NCBI GenBank assembly: GCA_017556145.1
Contig: JAFZCU010000087.1
Span: 1 to 45,281, forward strand
Direction: 5' to 3'
Source: Prevotella sp.
Lineage (GTDB): Bacteria; Bacteroidota; Bacteroidia; Bacteroidales; Bacteroidaceae
DNA: 45,281 nt
The position numbers and the translations under genes were made by a program. Below the pieces are notes generated by a model that searched no databases, was not told the origin of the DNA, and saw nothing but the letters and a program-made list of their open reading frames with translations. Every line of letters begins with the position of its first letter. Position 1 is the first letter of the stretch. Positions 24,056 to 32,204 of this stretch are shown in pieces.

Positions 24056-25051
24056 ATGAAGATATTAATCACTGGTGCAAGCGGGTTTATCGGCTCGTTT
24101 ATCGTGGAAGAAGCCCTGAAGCGGGGCTTCGAGACGTGGGCTGCCATCCGCAAGAGCAGTTCGAAGGAGTGGCTGCAGGATGAGCGCATACGGTTCATCG
24201 AACTGAACCTCTCGTCGAAGGCACAACTCATGGCGCAACTGAAAGGCCATGATTTCGACTATGTGGTGCATGCTGCAGGCGTGACGAAGTGCCTGAACAA
24301 AGCCGACTTCCACCGCATCAATACCGAGGGGACGAAGAACCTGGCAGAGGCATTGCTCGAAGTGGGGATGCCCTTGAAGCGTTTTGTCTTCGTGAGCAGC
24401 CTCAGCATCTTCGGTGCCATCAAGGAGCAGCAGCCCTATGAGGCCATCCGCGAGAGCGACACACCACAGCCGAACACCGAGTACGGTCGCAGCAAACTGG
24501 CGGCAGAACAATATCTGGAGAGTTTAGGCACGCGCCTGCCATATATCATATTAAGACCTACGGGCGTGTATGGTCCGCGCGAGAAGGATTACTTCATCAT
24601 GGCGAAGAGCATTAAGCAGCATTCCGACTTCGCCGTCGGCTATCAGCGGCAGGACATCACATTCGTCTATGTAGAGGATGTGGTGCAGGCGGTGTTCCTG
24701 GCTTTGGAGAAAGGCGAGAATGGCCGCAAGTATTTCCTCTCCGATGGTGAGGTCTACCAGAGTGCCACGTTCAGCAATCTCATCCACGAGGCATTAGGGC
24801 GTCCTTGGTGGATACGCATTACCGCGCCTATATGGGTGCTGCGCATCGTGACCTTCTTCGGTGAACACATCGGACGGATGACAGGCAAGGTGACGGCGCT
24901 GAACAACGACAAATACAATATTCTCAAGCAGCGTAACTGGCGCTGTGACATCCAGCCTGCCATCGACGAACTCGGCTACCAGCCAAAGGTGCAATTGGAA
25001 GAGGGCGTGAAAAGGACGATCCAATGGTACAAAGAAAACAAATGGCTATAA
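24056..25051 (+). CDS. Extended SDR, NAD-dependent epimerase/dehydratase family (331 aa)
   Basis: Nucleotide-dependent oxidoreductase. The NAD(P)-binding motif GASGFIG (7-13), the SS pair at 114-115 and the catalytic YGRSK (Tyr143, Lys147) are intact. There is no signal peptide; the C-terminal part is basic with hydrophobic patches (ITAPIWVLRIVTFFG), suggesting membrane association. Its stop overlaps the start of a PAP2-family gene. Extended SDRs of this type can reduce 3-keto intermediates in bacterial sphingolipid synthesis (CerR-like), and PAP2 enzymes can add lipid head groups, so a lipid role is plausible. Sugar-nucleotide epimerase is the alternative. Confidence 0.88.
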   Translation: MKILITGASGFIGSFIVEEALKRGFETWAAIRKSSSKEWLQDERIRFIELNLSSKAQLMAQLKGHDFDYVVHAAGVTKCLNKADFHRINTEGTKNLAEALLEVGMPLKRFVFVSSLSIFGAIKEQQPYEAIRESDTPQPNTEYGRSKLAAEQYLESLGTRLPYIILRPTGVYGPREKDYFIMAKSIKQHSDFAVGYQRQDITFVYVEDVVQAVFLALEKGENGRKYFLSDGEVYQSATFSNLIHEALGRPWWIRITAPIWVLRIVTFFGEHIGRMTGKVTALNNDKYNILKQRNWRCDIQPAIDELGYQPKVQLEEGVKRTIQWYKENKWL

Positions 25052-26019
25052 TAAAAGTAAAGGAATTATTTGCAATAGAGAAGAAGCCCCGGAAGGGGTT
25101 GCTGGCAGTAGAGTGGGTCGTGATGGGCTATCTGCTGCTGACACTGCTTCTGATGCTCTTCACCTATACGAAGATGCAGGATCCGGAGCCCATGCTCTGG
25201 GGCCGCTTCCGCATCGTGATGATGACACTGGCACTCTGGGCGGTGTATCGCATGATTCCGTGCCGTTTCACCCATCTCTGCCGCATCGCCGCACAATTGG
25301 CGCTCTTGTCCTGGTGGTATCCCGATACCTATCTGCTGAACCGTGTCTTCCCCAACCTCGACCACGTGTTTGCAAGCTACGAGCAACAGCTCTTCGGTTG
25401 TCAGCCGGCACTGATCTTCGCACAAGCATGGTCACATCCCATATTCAGCGAGCTCATGCACTTAGGCTATGCGTCGTATTTCCCGATGATTGCCCTTGTG
25501 ACACTGTTCTACTTCTTCTGGCGCTACAAGGAGTTCGACCGTACGGTCTTCATCATCCTGACTTCATTCTTCATCTACTACGTCATCTTCATCTTCCTGC
25601 CTGTCACGGGTCCCCAGTATTACTACCTGGCAGCAGGCACAGAGAATATCGCCCAAGGCATCTTCCCCAACGTACACGACTATTTCGCCACCCACAATCA
25701 GGCACTGCCCATGCCAGGCTATAGTGACGGATTCTTCTACCACATGGTAGAGAATGCCCATGCTGCAGGCGAACGTCCCACTGCAGCCTTCCCCAGCAGC
25801 CATGTCGGCGTGACCACCATCCTCATGATTCTGGCCTGGCGCAGCGGCAACCGGATACTGTTCTATGTGATGCTGCCGCTGTTTGTGCTGATGTGTCTGG
25901 CCACCGTCTATATCCTGGCGCACTATGCCGTCGACGTTCTGGGTGGCTGGGTGTCTGGCATCGTCATCTTTGCCGTTTTGCATTTTTTATACGGAAAAAT
26001 TTGGCCGATTCGAAAATAA
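25042..26019 (+). CDS. PAP2-superfamily membrane enzyme, AUR1-like (325 aa)
   Basis: Multi-pass membrane protein with about six hydrophobic segments. PAP2 motifs are present: PSSHVG with His254 and HYAVDVLGG with His294 and Asp298. The third motif (KxxxxxxRP) is not seen, as in AUR1-type inositol-phosphorylceramide synthases, and a GPQYYY motif matches that subgroup. It is likely to transfer or remove a phospho-head group on a lipid. The ATG at 25042 gives a 10-bp overlap with the SDR gene; an in-frame ATG at 25024 is possible. With the SDR it may belong to sphingolipid or phospholipid synthesis, known in Bacteroidales; this is inference from family and pairing. The greA promoter -33 box lies inside its last codons. 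Confidence 0.85.
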   Translation: MAIIKVKELFAIEKKPRKGLLAVEWVVMGYLLLTLLLMLFTYTKMQDPEPMLWGRFRIVMMTLALWAVYRMIPCRFTHLCRIAAQLALLSWWYPDTYLLNRVFPNLDHVFASYEQQLFGCQPALIFAQAWSHPIFSELMHLGYASYFPMIALVTLFYFFWRYKEFDRTVFIILTSFFIYYVIFIFLPVTGPQYYYLAAGTENIAQGIFPNVHDYFATHNQALPMPGYSDGFFYHMVENAHAAGERPTAAFPSSHVGVTTILMILAWRSGNRILFYVMLPLFVLMCLATVYILAHYAVDVLGGWVSGIVIFAVLHFLYGKIWPIRK

Positions 26020-26031
26020 TGCCTACCTTTG
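26000..26031 (+). promoter_or_regulatory. greA promoter
   Basis: TTTG (26000-26003), a 20-bp spacer and TACCTTTG (26024-26031): a full consensus match. The predicted start (near 26038) is 37 bp before a terminator hairpin, so greA sits behind a potential attenuator. Confidence 0.75.
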
Positions 26032-26074
26032 CAAACGGATAAGTTAAGTAAGGATAAAGACATGCTAACAGCGA

Positions 26075-26115
26075 GGATTCCGACAGAAGAAAAGTCGGGA
26101 TTCTTTTGTTTTTTG
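26075..26115 (+). terminator. Terminator in the greA leader
   Basis: GGATTCCGAC (26075-26084) pairs over 10 bp (two G-U) with GTCGGGATTC (26094-26103), followed by TTTTGTTTTTTG. It lies downstream of the greA promoter and upstream of the gene. Confidence 0.8.
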
Positions 26116-26156
26116 TCTGTCTAACTAAAATTGAAACTAATTAAAATGTAAACATC

Positions 26157-26624
26157 ATGGCATATATGTCACAAGAAGGCTATGACAAACTGATAGCCGA
26201 ACTGAAACGCTTAGAAAGCATTGAACGCCCCAAGGCTTCGGCAGCCATTGCCGAGGCCCGTGAAAAAGGCGATTTGAGTGAGAACAGTGAGTATGACGCC
26301 GCCAAAGAGGCACAGGCGCATCTTGAGGATAAGATCAATCAGCTGAAGCTGACGATCTCAGAGGCAAAGGTCGTGGACATCAGCCGCCTGAGCACAGACT
26401 CCGTGCAGATTCTCTCGAAGGTGGAGATGACCAACATGACGAATCAGGCCAAGATGACCTACACCATCGTCAGCGAGAGCGAAGCCAACCTCCGCGAGGG
26501 CAAGATCTCCATCAAGACGCCGATTGCCCAGGGTCTCCTGAACCATAAGGTGGGCGACGAGGTGGAAGTCAAGATTCCCCGTGGTACCATTAAACTCCGC
26601 ATCGACAAAATCACTGTAGGATAA
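26157..26624 (+). CDS. greA: Transcription elongation factor GreA (155 aa)
   Basis: Binds RNA polymerase through its secondary channel and stimulates cleavage of backtracked RNA. The N-terminal coiled coil (about 1-75) has the acidic tip motif DLSENSEYDAA with the Asp/Glu pair needed for cleavage. The C-terminal FKBP-like domain includes the segment KISIKTPIAQGLLNHKVGDE. Length 155 aa is standard. The leader carries a promoter followed by a rho-independent terminator, so expression is probably set by termination or read-through; this resembles the arrangement that gives the GraL RNA in E. coli, but homology is not implied. A HIT-family gene follows after 25 bp. Confidence 0.97.
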   Translation: MAYMSQEGYDKLIAELKRLESIERPKASAAIAEAREKGDLSENSEYDAAKEAQAHLEDKINQLKLTISEAKVVDISRLSTDSVQILSKVEMTNMTNQAKMTYTIVSESEANLREGKISIKTPIAQGLLNHKVGDEVEVKIPRGTIKLRIDKITVG

Positions 26625-26649
26625 CGGTTATTGGTTAACGTTTATTGTT

Positions 26650-27042
26650 ATGGATATTTTCAGTAAGATTGCTGCTGGTGAGATTCCCAGCTACAAATGT
26701 GCAGAGAACGAGGAGTTCTATGCTTTCCTCGACATCAATCCGCTGGTAAAGGGCCATACCCTCGTTATTCCCCGTCGTGAGGTGGACTACATCTTCGACA
26801 TGGAAGACGATGAGATTGCCCGCTACCAGGTGTTTGCCAAACGCGTGGCCCTTGCCATCAAGAAGGCCTTCCCCTGCAAGAAGGTGGCTCAGGTGGTGCT
26901 CGGCCTCGAAGTGCCCCACGCCCATATCCATCTCATTCCGATGCAGTCGGAACAGGATGTGGACTTCCGCCGCGAGCATCTGAAACTCACAGAAGAAGAG
27001 TTTAAGGAAATCGCCGCTAAGATTCGTGAAGAGTTTGTCTGA
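26650..27042 (+). CDS. HIT-family nucleotide-binding protein (130 aa)
   Basis: Small soluble hydrolase of the histidine-triad family (Hint/HinT-like), acting on nucleoside phosphoramidates or related compounds. The triad HAHIHLIP gives His90, His92 and His94. The N-terminal segment MDIFSKIAAGEIPSYK is typical. Length is normal. It follows greA on the same strand. The last five codons and stop lie in the left half of a perfect 30-bp palindrome shared with the convergent GDP-mannose pyrophosphorylase gene, so the two proteins both end EEFV. Confidence 0.94.
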   Translation: MDIFSKIAAGEIPSYKCAENEEFYAFLDINPLVKGHTLVIPRREVDYIFDMEDDEIARYQVFAKRVALAIKKAFPCKKVAQVVLGLEVPHAHIHLIPMQSEQDVDFRREHLKLTEEEFKEIAAKIREEFV

Positions 27043-27057
27043 TCAGACAAACTCTTC
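27028..27057. terminator. Perfect 30-bp palindrome between convergent genes
   Basis: Positions 27028-27042 (starts GAAGAGTTTGTCTGA) are exactly the reverse complement of 27043-27057. It holds the last four sense codons and the stop of both convergent genes, which abut with zero gap. A 15-bp stem forms in either transcript; it could act as a bidirectional terminator, though there is no T-run after it. Confidence 0.7.
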
Positions 27058-28137
27058 TCCGTATTTAATCTGTACCTCACTCACATACTTACGCACCAGC
27101 GATGACGAGTCGCCCTTCTTGCAGATGAGCAGCACATTGTCCTTCTCGGCCACGATGTAGCCCTCCAGACCATTGATTACTCCCACCCGACCTTTCGGCA
27201 ACTTAATCACATTGTCGCTACAATCCTCGAGAATCACCTCCGAGTCGATGACCACATTGTCGTCGTCCGTCTTCCGCATGGCCTCATAGATACCATGCCA
27301 CGTGCCGAGGTCGGCCCAACCAAAGTCGCACTTCATCACAAACACCCCTTTGCTCTGCTCCAAGATGGCATAGTCGAGCGAGACATTCGGATAACGCGGA
27401 TAGTTCTCCTTCACATACGCCATCTCCTGCTCATACGTGTAGTTCGGTATCTCCTCTCCCAGATGACGGAGCACTTCGGGGAATATCTGCATGAAACTAT
27501 CCAACAGATGACGCGCGTTCGAAAGGAAGATACCCGTGTTCCAATAGAACTCACCGCTGTTCATGAACATCGTTGCGAACTCACGCTCCGGCTTTTCCGT
27601 AAACGACTTCACGCAATACACATCCGGCTTGCAACTCACATCACCCAACTGGATATAGCCATAGCCGGGCTCCGGTCTGGTAGGCTTCACACCCATTGTC
27701 AGCAACACATCGTTTTCCGCCACATAGCCCACACCGATCTCCAGACTCCGTTTGAAAGCCTCGTCATTCAGCACCATCTGATCTGAGGGCGTGATGATGA
27801 CATTCGCCTCCGGATTGATACGGGCGATACGCATCGCTGTCCAAGCCACACTGGGACCCGTATTGCGATGAACGGGCTCCACGAGGACATGGTGTTCAGG
27901 CACCTCTGGCAACTGCTCTTTGGTCAGCGGCAGGTATTCCTGACACGTACACACATATATATTCTCCTTTGGCAGAAGTTTGACGAAACGGTCGTAGGTA
28001 GCCTGCAGTTGCGTACGGCCCGTACCAAAGAAATCCATAAACTGCTTGGGATACAAGTCCCTGCTACATGGCCACAGGCGTCTGCCGCGGCCTCCTGCAA
28101 GAATGACACAGAAGTTTCTCTTATCTGTTTTTTCCAT
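27043..28137 (-). CDS. manC: Mannose-1-phosphate guanylyltransferase (364 aa)
   Basis: Makes GDP-mannose from mannose-1-phosphate and GTP, for capsule, glycoprotein and glycan synthesis. The nucleotidyltransferase loop LAGGRGRRLWPCSR (about 13-26) followed by YPKQF is the ManC/RfbM signature, and EPVHRNTGPS and a GWADLGTWHGIYEAM segment fit the family. The bifunctional C-terminal isomerase domain is absent, as in most Bacteroidales single-domain enzymes. It is cytoplasmic. It converges on the HIT gene with no space between stop codons. A TATCTTCG box near 28168-28175 on the minus strand could be its promoter. Confidence 0.94.
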   Translation of the reverse strand: MEKTDKRNFCVILAGGRGRRLWPCSRDLYPKQFMDFFGTGRTQLQATYDRFVKLLPKENIYVCTCQEYLPLTKEQLPEVPEHHVLVEPVHRNTGPSVAWTAMRIARINPEANVIITPSDQMVLNDEAFKRSLEIGVGYVAENDVLLTMGVKPTRPEPGYGYIQLGDVSCKPDVYCVKSFTEKPEREFATMFMNSGEFYWNTGIFLSNARHLLDSFMQIFPEVLRHLGEEIPNYTYEQEMAYVKENYPRYPNVSLDYAILEQSKGVFVMKCDFGWADLGTWHGIYEAMRKTDDDNVVIDSEVILEDCSDNVIKLPKGRVGVINGLEGYIVAEKDNVLLICKKGDSSSLVRKYVSEVQIKYGEEFV

Positions 28138-28226
28138 CTATAATATCTATAGTTCTTGTTTCAGTGGGCGAAGATACGCAAAATAGTTGATATAAGCAAG
28201 TATTTTTCATTTTTTTATCAGAAACT

Positions 28227-28257
28227 TTTGCAGTTTCAGAATTTTGTAGTACCTTTG
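28227..28257 (+). promoter_or_regulatory. tRNA-Leu promoter
   Basis: TTTG (28227-28230), a 19-bp spacer and TACCTTTG (28250-28257). The start would be about 30 nt before the mature tRNA. Confidence 0.7.
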
Positions 28258-28293
28258 CACCCGCTTTGGTTAAGAAACCTGCTGCGTTGTCAT

Positions 28294-28375
28294 GCCCAGA
28301 TGGCGGAATCGGTAGACGCGCTGGTCTCAAACACCAGTGGGGCAACCCGTGCCGGTTCGACCCCGGCTCTGGGTA
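28294..28375 (+). tRNA. tRNA-Leu (anticodon CAA)
   Basis: Cloverleaf parts are all visible: acceptor GCCCAGA/TCTGGGT, D arm with GCGGAATCGGTAGACGC, anticodon stem CTGGT/ACCAG around the loop CTCAAAC (anticodon CAA), a long variable arm (GGGG CAA CCC type) as expected for Leu, and T arm GCCGG/CCGGC with TTCGA. The CCA end is not encoded. The first pair is G-U. Confidence 0.96.
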
Positions 28376-28402
28376 CGAGTAAAGGATTCTCTAACAAAGC
28401 AG

Positions 28403-28434
28403 AGTGCTGTGAGACATACTCGCAGCACTTTTTT
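28403..28434 (+). terminator. Terminator after tRNA-Leu
   Basis: AGTGCTGTGAG (28403-28413) pairs with CTCGCAGCACT (28419-28429, one T-G pair), followed by a T-run. Confidence 0.88.
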
Positions 28435-28466
28435 CTTAACTATAAATATTTAAAATAATAAAGTCT

Positions 28467-30785
28467 ATGAGAAAGTCGAGCGTTTTGATGATGATGGCCA
28501 TGGGCGGCATGCTCATGGGGCTGACAGCGTGTGATGGCCAGAAATGGACAGAGCAGGCGGTGGATTCTTTTATGTTAGTAACGCAGAAAGGCGGTCCCTC
28601 GCTGGGCTATTCTCCACAATCGGGTGTGAAGATCCTGACGGTAGATGGTTTTGCATTTAAAGACCTGAACCGCAACGACTCTCTGGATGCCTACGAGGAC
28701 TGGCGGCTCACGGCTCAGGAACGCGCTGCCGACCTCGCCTCCCGACTTTCAATCGAAGAAATTGCAGGGCTGATGCTCTATAGCAGTCATCAGTCAGTGC
28801 CGATGGTGGAAAGGATGGGGTTCGGTGCCTCTAACTATGAGGGAAAGCCATTCGACGAGAGTGGCGCGAAAGCCTCCGATCTGTCAGACGATCAGAAGAA
28901 ATTCCTACGCGACGATCATCTGCGTGCCGTTCTGGTGACGCGTGTGGAGACACCTGCCATCGCAGCCGAATGGAATAACAATATGCAGGCTTTCGTCGAG
29001 GGACTCGACCACGGCATCCCTGCCAACACAAGTTCCGACCCCCGTCATGAGGCGAAGGCTACAACGGAATACAATGCCGGTGCTGGCGGACAGATATCGC
29101 TATGGCCGACATCGCTCGGACTGGCTGCCACGTTCGATCCCCAACTGATGTACCGATTTGGAGAAATCGCCTCCGAGGAATACCGTGCCTTGGGCATCGC
29201 CACAGCCTTGTCGCCTCAGGTGGATATTGCCACCGACCCCAGATGGTCGCGCTTCAGTGGCACCTTCGGCGAGGATCCGCAACTCTCTACAGACATGGCC
29301 CGCGCCTATTGCGACGCCTTCCAAACCACGCCAGAGACCAAGGGCTGGGGCCTGAAGAGCGTGAATGCAATGGTGAAGCATTGGTATGGTTATGGTGCTC
29401 AGGAAGGTGGGCGCGACTCGCATTACGCCTCTGGCAAATATGCCGTCTATCCTGGCAATAACCGGGAGATGCACAAGCGTTCGTTCGTAGAGGGCGCTTT
29501 CCATCTGGAGGGAGGTACGGAGATGGCTTCGGCCGTGATGCCCATCTATAGCATTCTCTGGAACCAGGATCCCTCAGGCGAGAATGTGGGCGGCAGCTAC
29601 AGCAAATGGCTCATCCAGCAGCAGCTGCGCGATGAGGCTAAGTTTGAAGGCGTGGTTTGTACAGATTGGGGTATCACGAAGGATATGAAGGTGCTCGACA
29701 GTCCTCGTGGCGGCAAGCCATGGGGCATGGAAGCCTTCAACGAGACCGAGCGCCATTACAAGATTCTGCAGGCTGGCGTGGATCAGTTTGGCGGGAATAA
29801 TGAGATTGGTCCTGTGGTAGAGGCTTATCAGATGTGGAGCAAGGCATTTGGTGAGGAGAGTGCCCGCGAGCGGTTCGAACGCTCTGCCCGTCGTTTGTTA
29901 CTCAACGTTTTCCGCGTAGGCCTGTTCGAGAATCCTTATCTCGACCCGGCTGAAACCTCCAAAATCGTAGGAAAGCCCGAATATATGCAGGCGGGCTACG
30001 AGGCGCAGCTGAAATCCGTCGTGATGCTGAAGAATCACGCCAATCAAGTGCTGCCAATGAATAATCGTCAGAAAGTGTATGTACCCAAGCGCCACTTCCC
30101 TGCCATCCCAGGTGCCTGGGGCGGCATCTCTGAGGAAAAGACGGTGGAGCCGATAGATCTCAACCTCGTCAAGAAGTACTTCGATGTCGTGGATGAGCCT
30201 GCTAATGCCGACTTTGCCATCTGCGTCATCGAAGAGCCGAGCACAGGTTTCGGCTTCACCTATGATGACGTGAAAAAAGGCGGTAACGGCTATATGCCAT
30301 TCAGTCTGCAGTATGATGACTATACAGCGAAGGATGCCCGTGCTGTGAGCATCGCTGGCGGCGACCCCATGGAGAAGACCACGAACCGCAGTTTCAGAGG
30401 AAAGACCGTGAAATGCTATAACCGCGATGATATGCTGCTGGTGAGAGAAACCAAGAAAGCCATGGGCGAGAAACCCGTGGTGGTGATCTTGGAGACAGGG
30501 CGCCCCATAGTGCTCTCAGAGATCGAGCCGTCAGCCGATGCCATCCTGGTTTCCTTCAACGTACAGCATCAGGCCTTGCTCGACATCATCAGCGGCAAGG
30601 CAGAACCCTCTGCCCTACTACCCATGCAGATGCCTGCTGACATGAAAACGGTGGAAGAACAACTGGAGGATGTGCCACGCGACATGCGATGCTATCAAGA
30701 TGCTGACGGACACACTTACGACTTCGCCTTCGGCCTCAACTGGCAAGGCATTATCAACGATGACCGCGTGAAGAAATACAAGTAA
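28467..30785 (+). CDS. GH3 beta-glycosidase lipoprotein (772 aa)
   Basis: Predicted exo-acting beta-glucosidase or beta-xylosidase. A lipobox (LTAC, Cys22) precedes the mature chain, so the enzyme is membrane-anchored. A calcium-loop-like segment FKDLNRNDSLDAYEDWRL (about 64-81) is typical of one GH3 group. The catalytic nucleophile motif CTDWG gives Asp400. The (alpha/beta)8 domain and the second alpha/beta sandwich domain are both present. Length 772 aa is normal. The C-terminal segment includes VVVILETGRPIVLS, as usual in GH3. It is convergent with the DUF1593 gene, one base apart, and lies next to GH115 and related genes, suggesting hemicellulose use. Substrate is not determined. Confidence 0.92.
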   Translation: MRKSSVLMMMAMGGMLMGLTACDGQKWTEQAVDSFMLVTQKGGPSLGYSPQSGVKILTVDGFAFKDLNRNDSLDAYEDWRLTAQERAADLASRLSIEEIAGLMLYSSHQSVPMVERMGFGASNYEGKPFDESGAKASDLSDDQKKFLRDDHLRAVLVTRVETPAIAAEWNNNMQAFVEGLDHGIPANTSSDPRHEAKATTEYNAGAGGQISLWPTSLGLAATFDPQLMYRFGEIASEEYRALGIATALSPQVDIATDPRWSRFSGTFGEDPQLSTDMARAYCDAFQTTPETKGWGLKSVNAMVKHWYGYGAQEGGRDSHYASGKYAVYPGNNREMHKRSFVEGAFHLEGGTEMASAVMPIYSILWNQDPSGENVGGSYSKWLIQQQLRDEAKFEGVVCTDWGITKDMKVLDSPRGGKPWGMEAFNETERHYKILQAGVDQFGGNNEIGPVVEAYQMWSKAFGEESARERFERSARRLLLNVFRVGLFENPYLDPAETSKIVGKPEYMQAGYEAQLKSVVMLKNHANQVLPMNNRQKVYVPKRHFPAIPGAWGGISEEKTVEPIDLNLVKKYFDVVDEPANADFAICVIEEPSTGFGFTYDDVKKGGNGYMPFSLQYDDYTAKDARAVSIAGGDPMEKTTNRSFRGKTVKCYNRDDMLLVRETKKAMGEKPVVVILETGRPIVLSEIEPSADAILVSFNVQHQALLDIISGKAEPSALLPMQMPADMKTVEEQLEDVPRDMRCYQDADGHTYDFAFGLNWQGIINDDRVKKYK

Positions 30786-30786
30786 G

Positions 30787-32202
30787 TCAAATACGACCTG
30801 ACACCCTAATGATGACTCTCTGATAAGACTTCAGGTCGGAAGGTCCATTGTCGCGGACTTCGCAGATGAGGTGGAGCGTCTGGCCAGCGGCATCGGCTGG
30901 GATGCGGACGTTGATGGCGGGCTGCTCTGAAGCATCGAGCGTCAGCTTGGCGGTTCCTATCTCAAGCTGCTGCCACCATAGGAATCCGATGACATTGTGG
31001 TCGGGGTCAGAGGACTTTGAGGCATCAAGACGGACGGTCTCGCCAGCCTTGGCATGAAGCACCAAGGGCGAGGGGCCTTTATGACCGTTTATCACGACGA
31101 TAGGATTGCGATTGCCCTTACCTTCATCAGCCCACTGCATACGGGCCACGAAGTCGTTGAGCTCATCGGAATAGAAACGCCGTTTATAACCGATGCTGAT
31201 GCTGCGAACAGGTTCCTGCCAAGAGGTCCATGCCGTGGTGAGCGAATCGGGACAGAGGCCGCGCTCGTGATAGCCAGCCCAGCCTGCCTGCGAGGGGTCT
31301 TCGGGGTCGTTGAGACCATTGGGCAGCACATAGAGGAAGCTCGGCGTATCGCCCTCGACGCCCCATTTGTAATTGGGATATTCCTTGCCAAGCGCACCCT
31401 TTGTCTGGATGTCGCGCTGATGACACGTCCAGTTCTGTTTACCCAGTTCGCACTGCTCCTGCCAGGTACCCTCGTCCCAGATGAACTGCAGGTCGTCCTT
31501 GAATTCCTGGCGCAGCCACATGTGTGAACTACGGGCGCGATCCATGCGATGGGCGTAGTCCATATCCTGATCGGTGATGGTATAGAGACGGAACTTGCGC
31601 ACGAAACGTTTCAGTTCCTCCGGTGTCCTTGTCTGTTTGACCCGCCAGATGGCCTGTGCCAGTGTGTTGGCGCCACCCCATGCCGCCACATAGATGGGAC
31701 GGGGATCGTCTTCATCGGCCAGACGGATAAGCAGCTCACTGCCCGGCGAATCGTTACGCTCGCCAATGGAGCGGATTCCACCATACATACTGCCCATGAC
31801 GGCACGACTCCTGATATACGCTACACTCGGCCAGTAGCCTATCTTCTGGCTGGCGTTCTCCTTTTTTATCGAGAGAAACTTCTTTTGTCCGGAGCGCTTC
31901 ATCAGGTTCGGTACGTCCTTGGCATAGGCATCAATCACGCGATAAAGATACTGGGACCATTCCATCGGATAGGGGTCGCAGTTCCAACCCACTGAAGTGA
32001 TTATCGCCTCAATCTCAAACATATCAGCATAAACCATCAGGTGGACCATCGACTCCATATCGTCGGGCTCCACATCGGCCGGCGCAATGTCGGTACACAC
32101 CACCAAACGCGGCTTCAGCGCAGACTTCTCTGCGCTGCTTACCATTGTCACGCCCCATAACGCGAGCGTCAACAACATCGTTCTAAATAAGGTATTGCCC
32201 AT
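30787..32202 (-). CDS. DUF1593 (nucleoside-hydrolase-like) secreted protein (471 aa)
   Basis: Signal peptide at the N-terminus (MGNTLFRTMLLTLALWG), then a domain resembling DUF1593/Sde182-type proteins, related to inosine-uridine nucleoside hydrolases: CTDIAPADVEPDDMES has the metal-binding aspartate pattern (Asp38, Asp47, Asp48). Known members occur in plant cell-wall degraders. A C-terminal Ig-like beta part follows. It starts 2 bp after the DUF7477-like gene, so the two are translationally coupled. It may process a glycan or nucleoside-like substrate; the actual substrate is unknown. Confidence 0.82.
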   Translation of the reverse strand: MGNTLFRTMLLTLALWGVTMVSSAEKSALKPRLVVCTDIAPADVEPDDMESMVHLMVYADMFEIEAIITSVGWNCDPYPMEWSQYLYRVIDAYAKDVPNLMKRSGQKKFLSIKKENASQKIGYWPSVAYIRSRAVMGSMYGGIRSIGERNDSPGSELLIRLADEDDPRPIYVAAWGGANTLAQAIWRVKQTRTPEELKRFVRKFRLYTITDQDMDYAHRMDRARSSHMWLRQEFKDDLQFIWDEGTWQEQCELGKQNWTCHQRDIQTKGALGKEYPNYKWGVEGDTPSFLYVLPNGLNDPEDPSQAGWAGYHERGLCPDSLTTAWTSWQEPVRSISIGYKRRFYSDELNDFVARMQWADEGKGNRNPIVVINGHKGPSPLVLHAKAGETVRLDASKSSDPDHNVIGFLWWQQLEIGTAKLTLDASEQPAINVRIPADAAGQTLHLICEVRDNGPSDLKSYQRVIIRVSGRI

Positions 32203-32204
32203 CG

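Noticed and set aside
30794..30838. CGACCTGA/TCAGGTCG pair as a terminator between GH3 and DUF1593 genes
   Set aside because: The 29-base loop is long and there is no T-run; it lies in the DUF1593 coding sequence.
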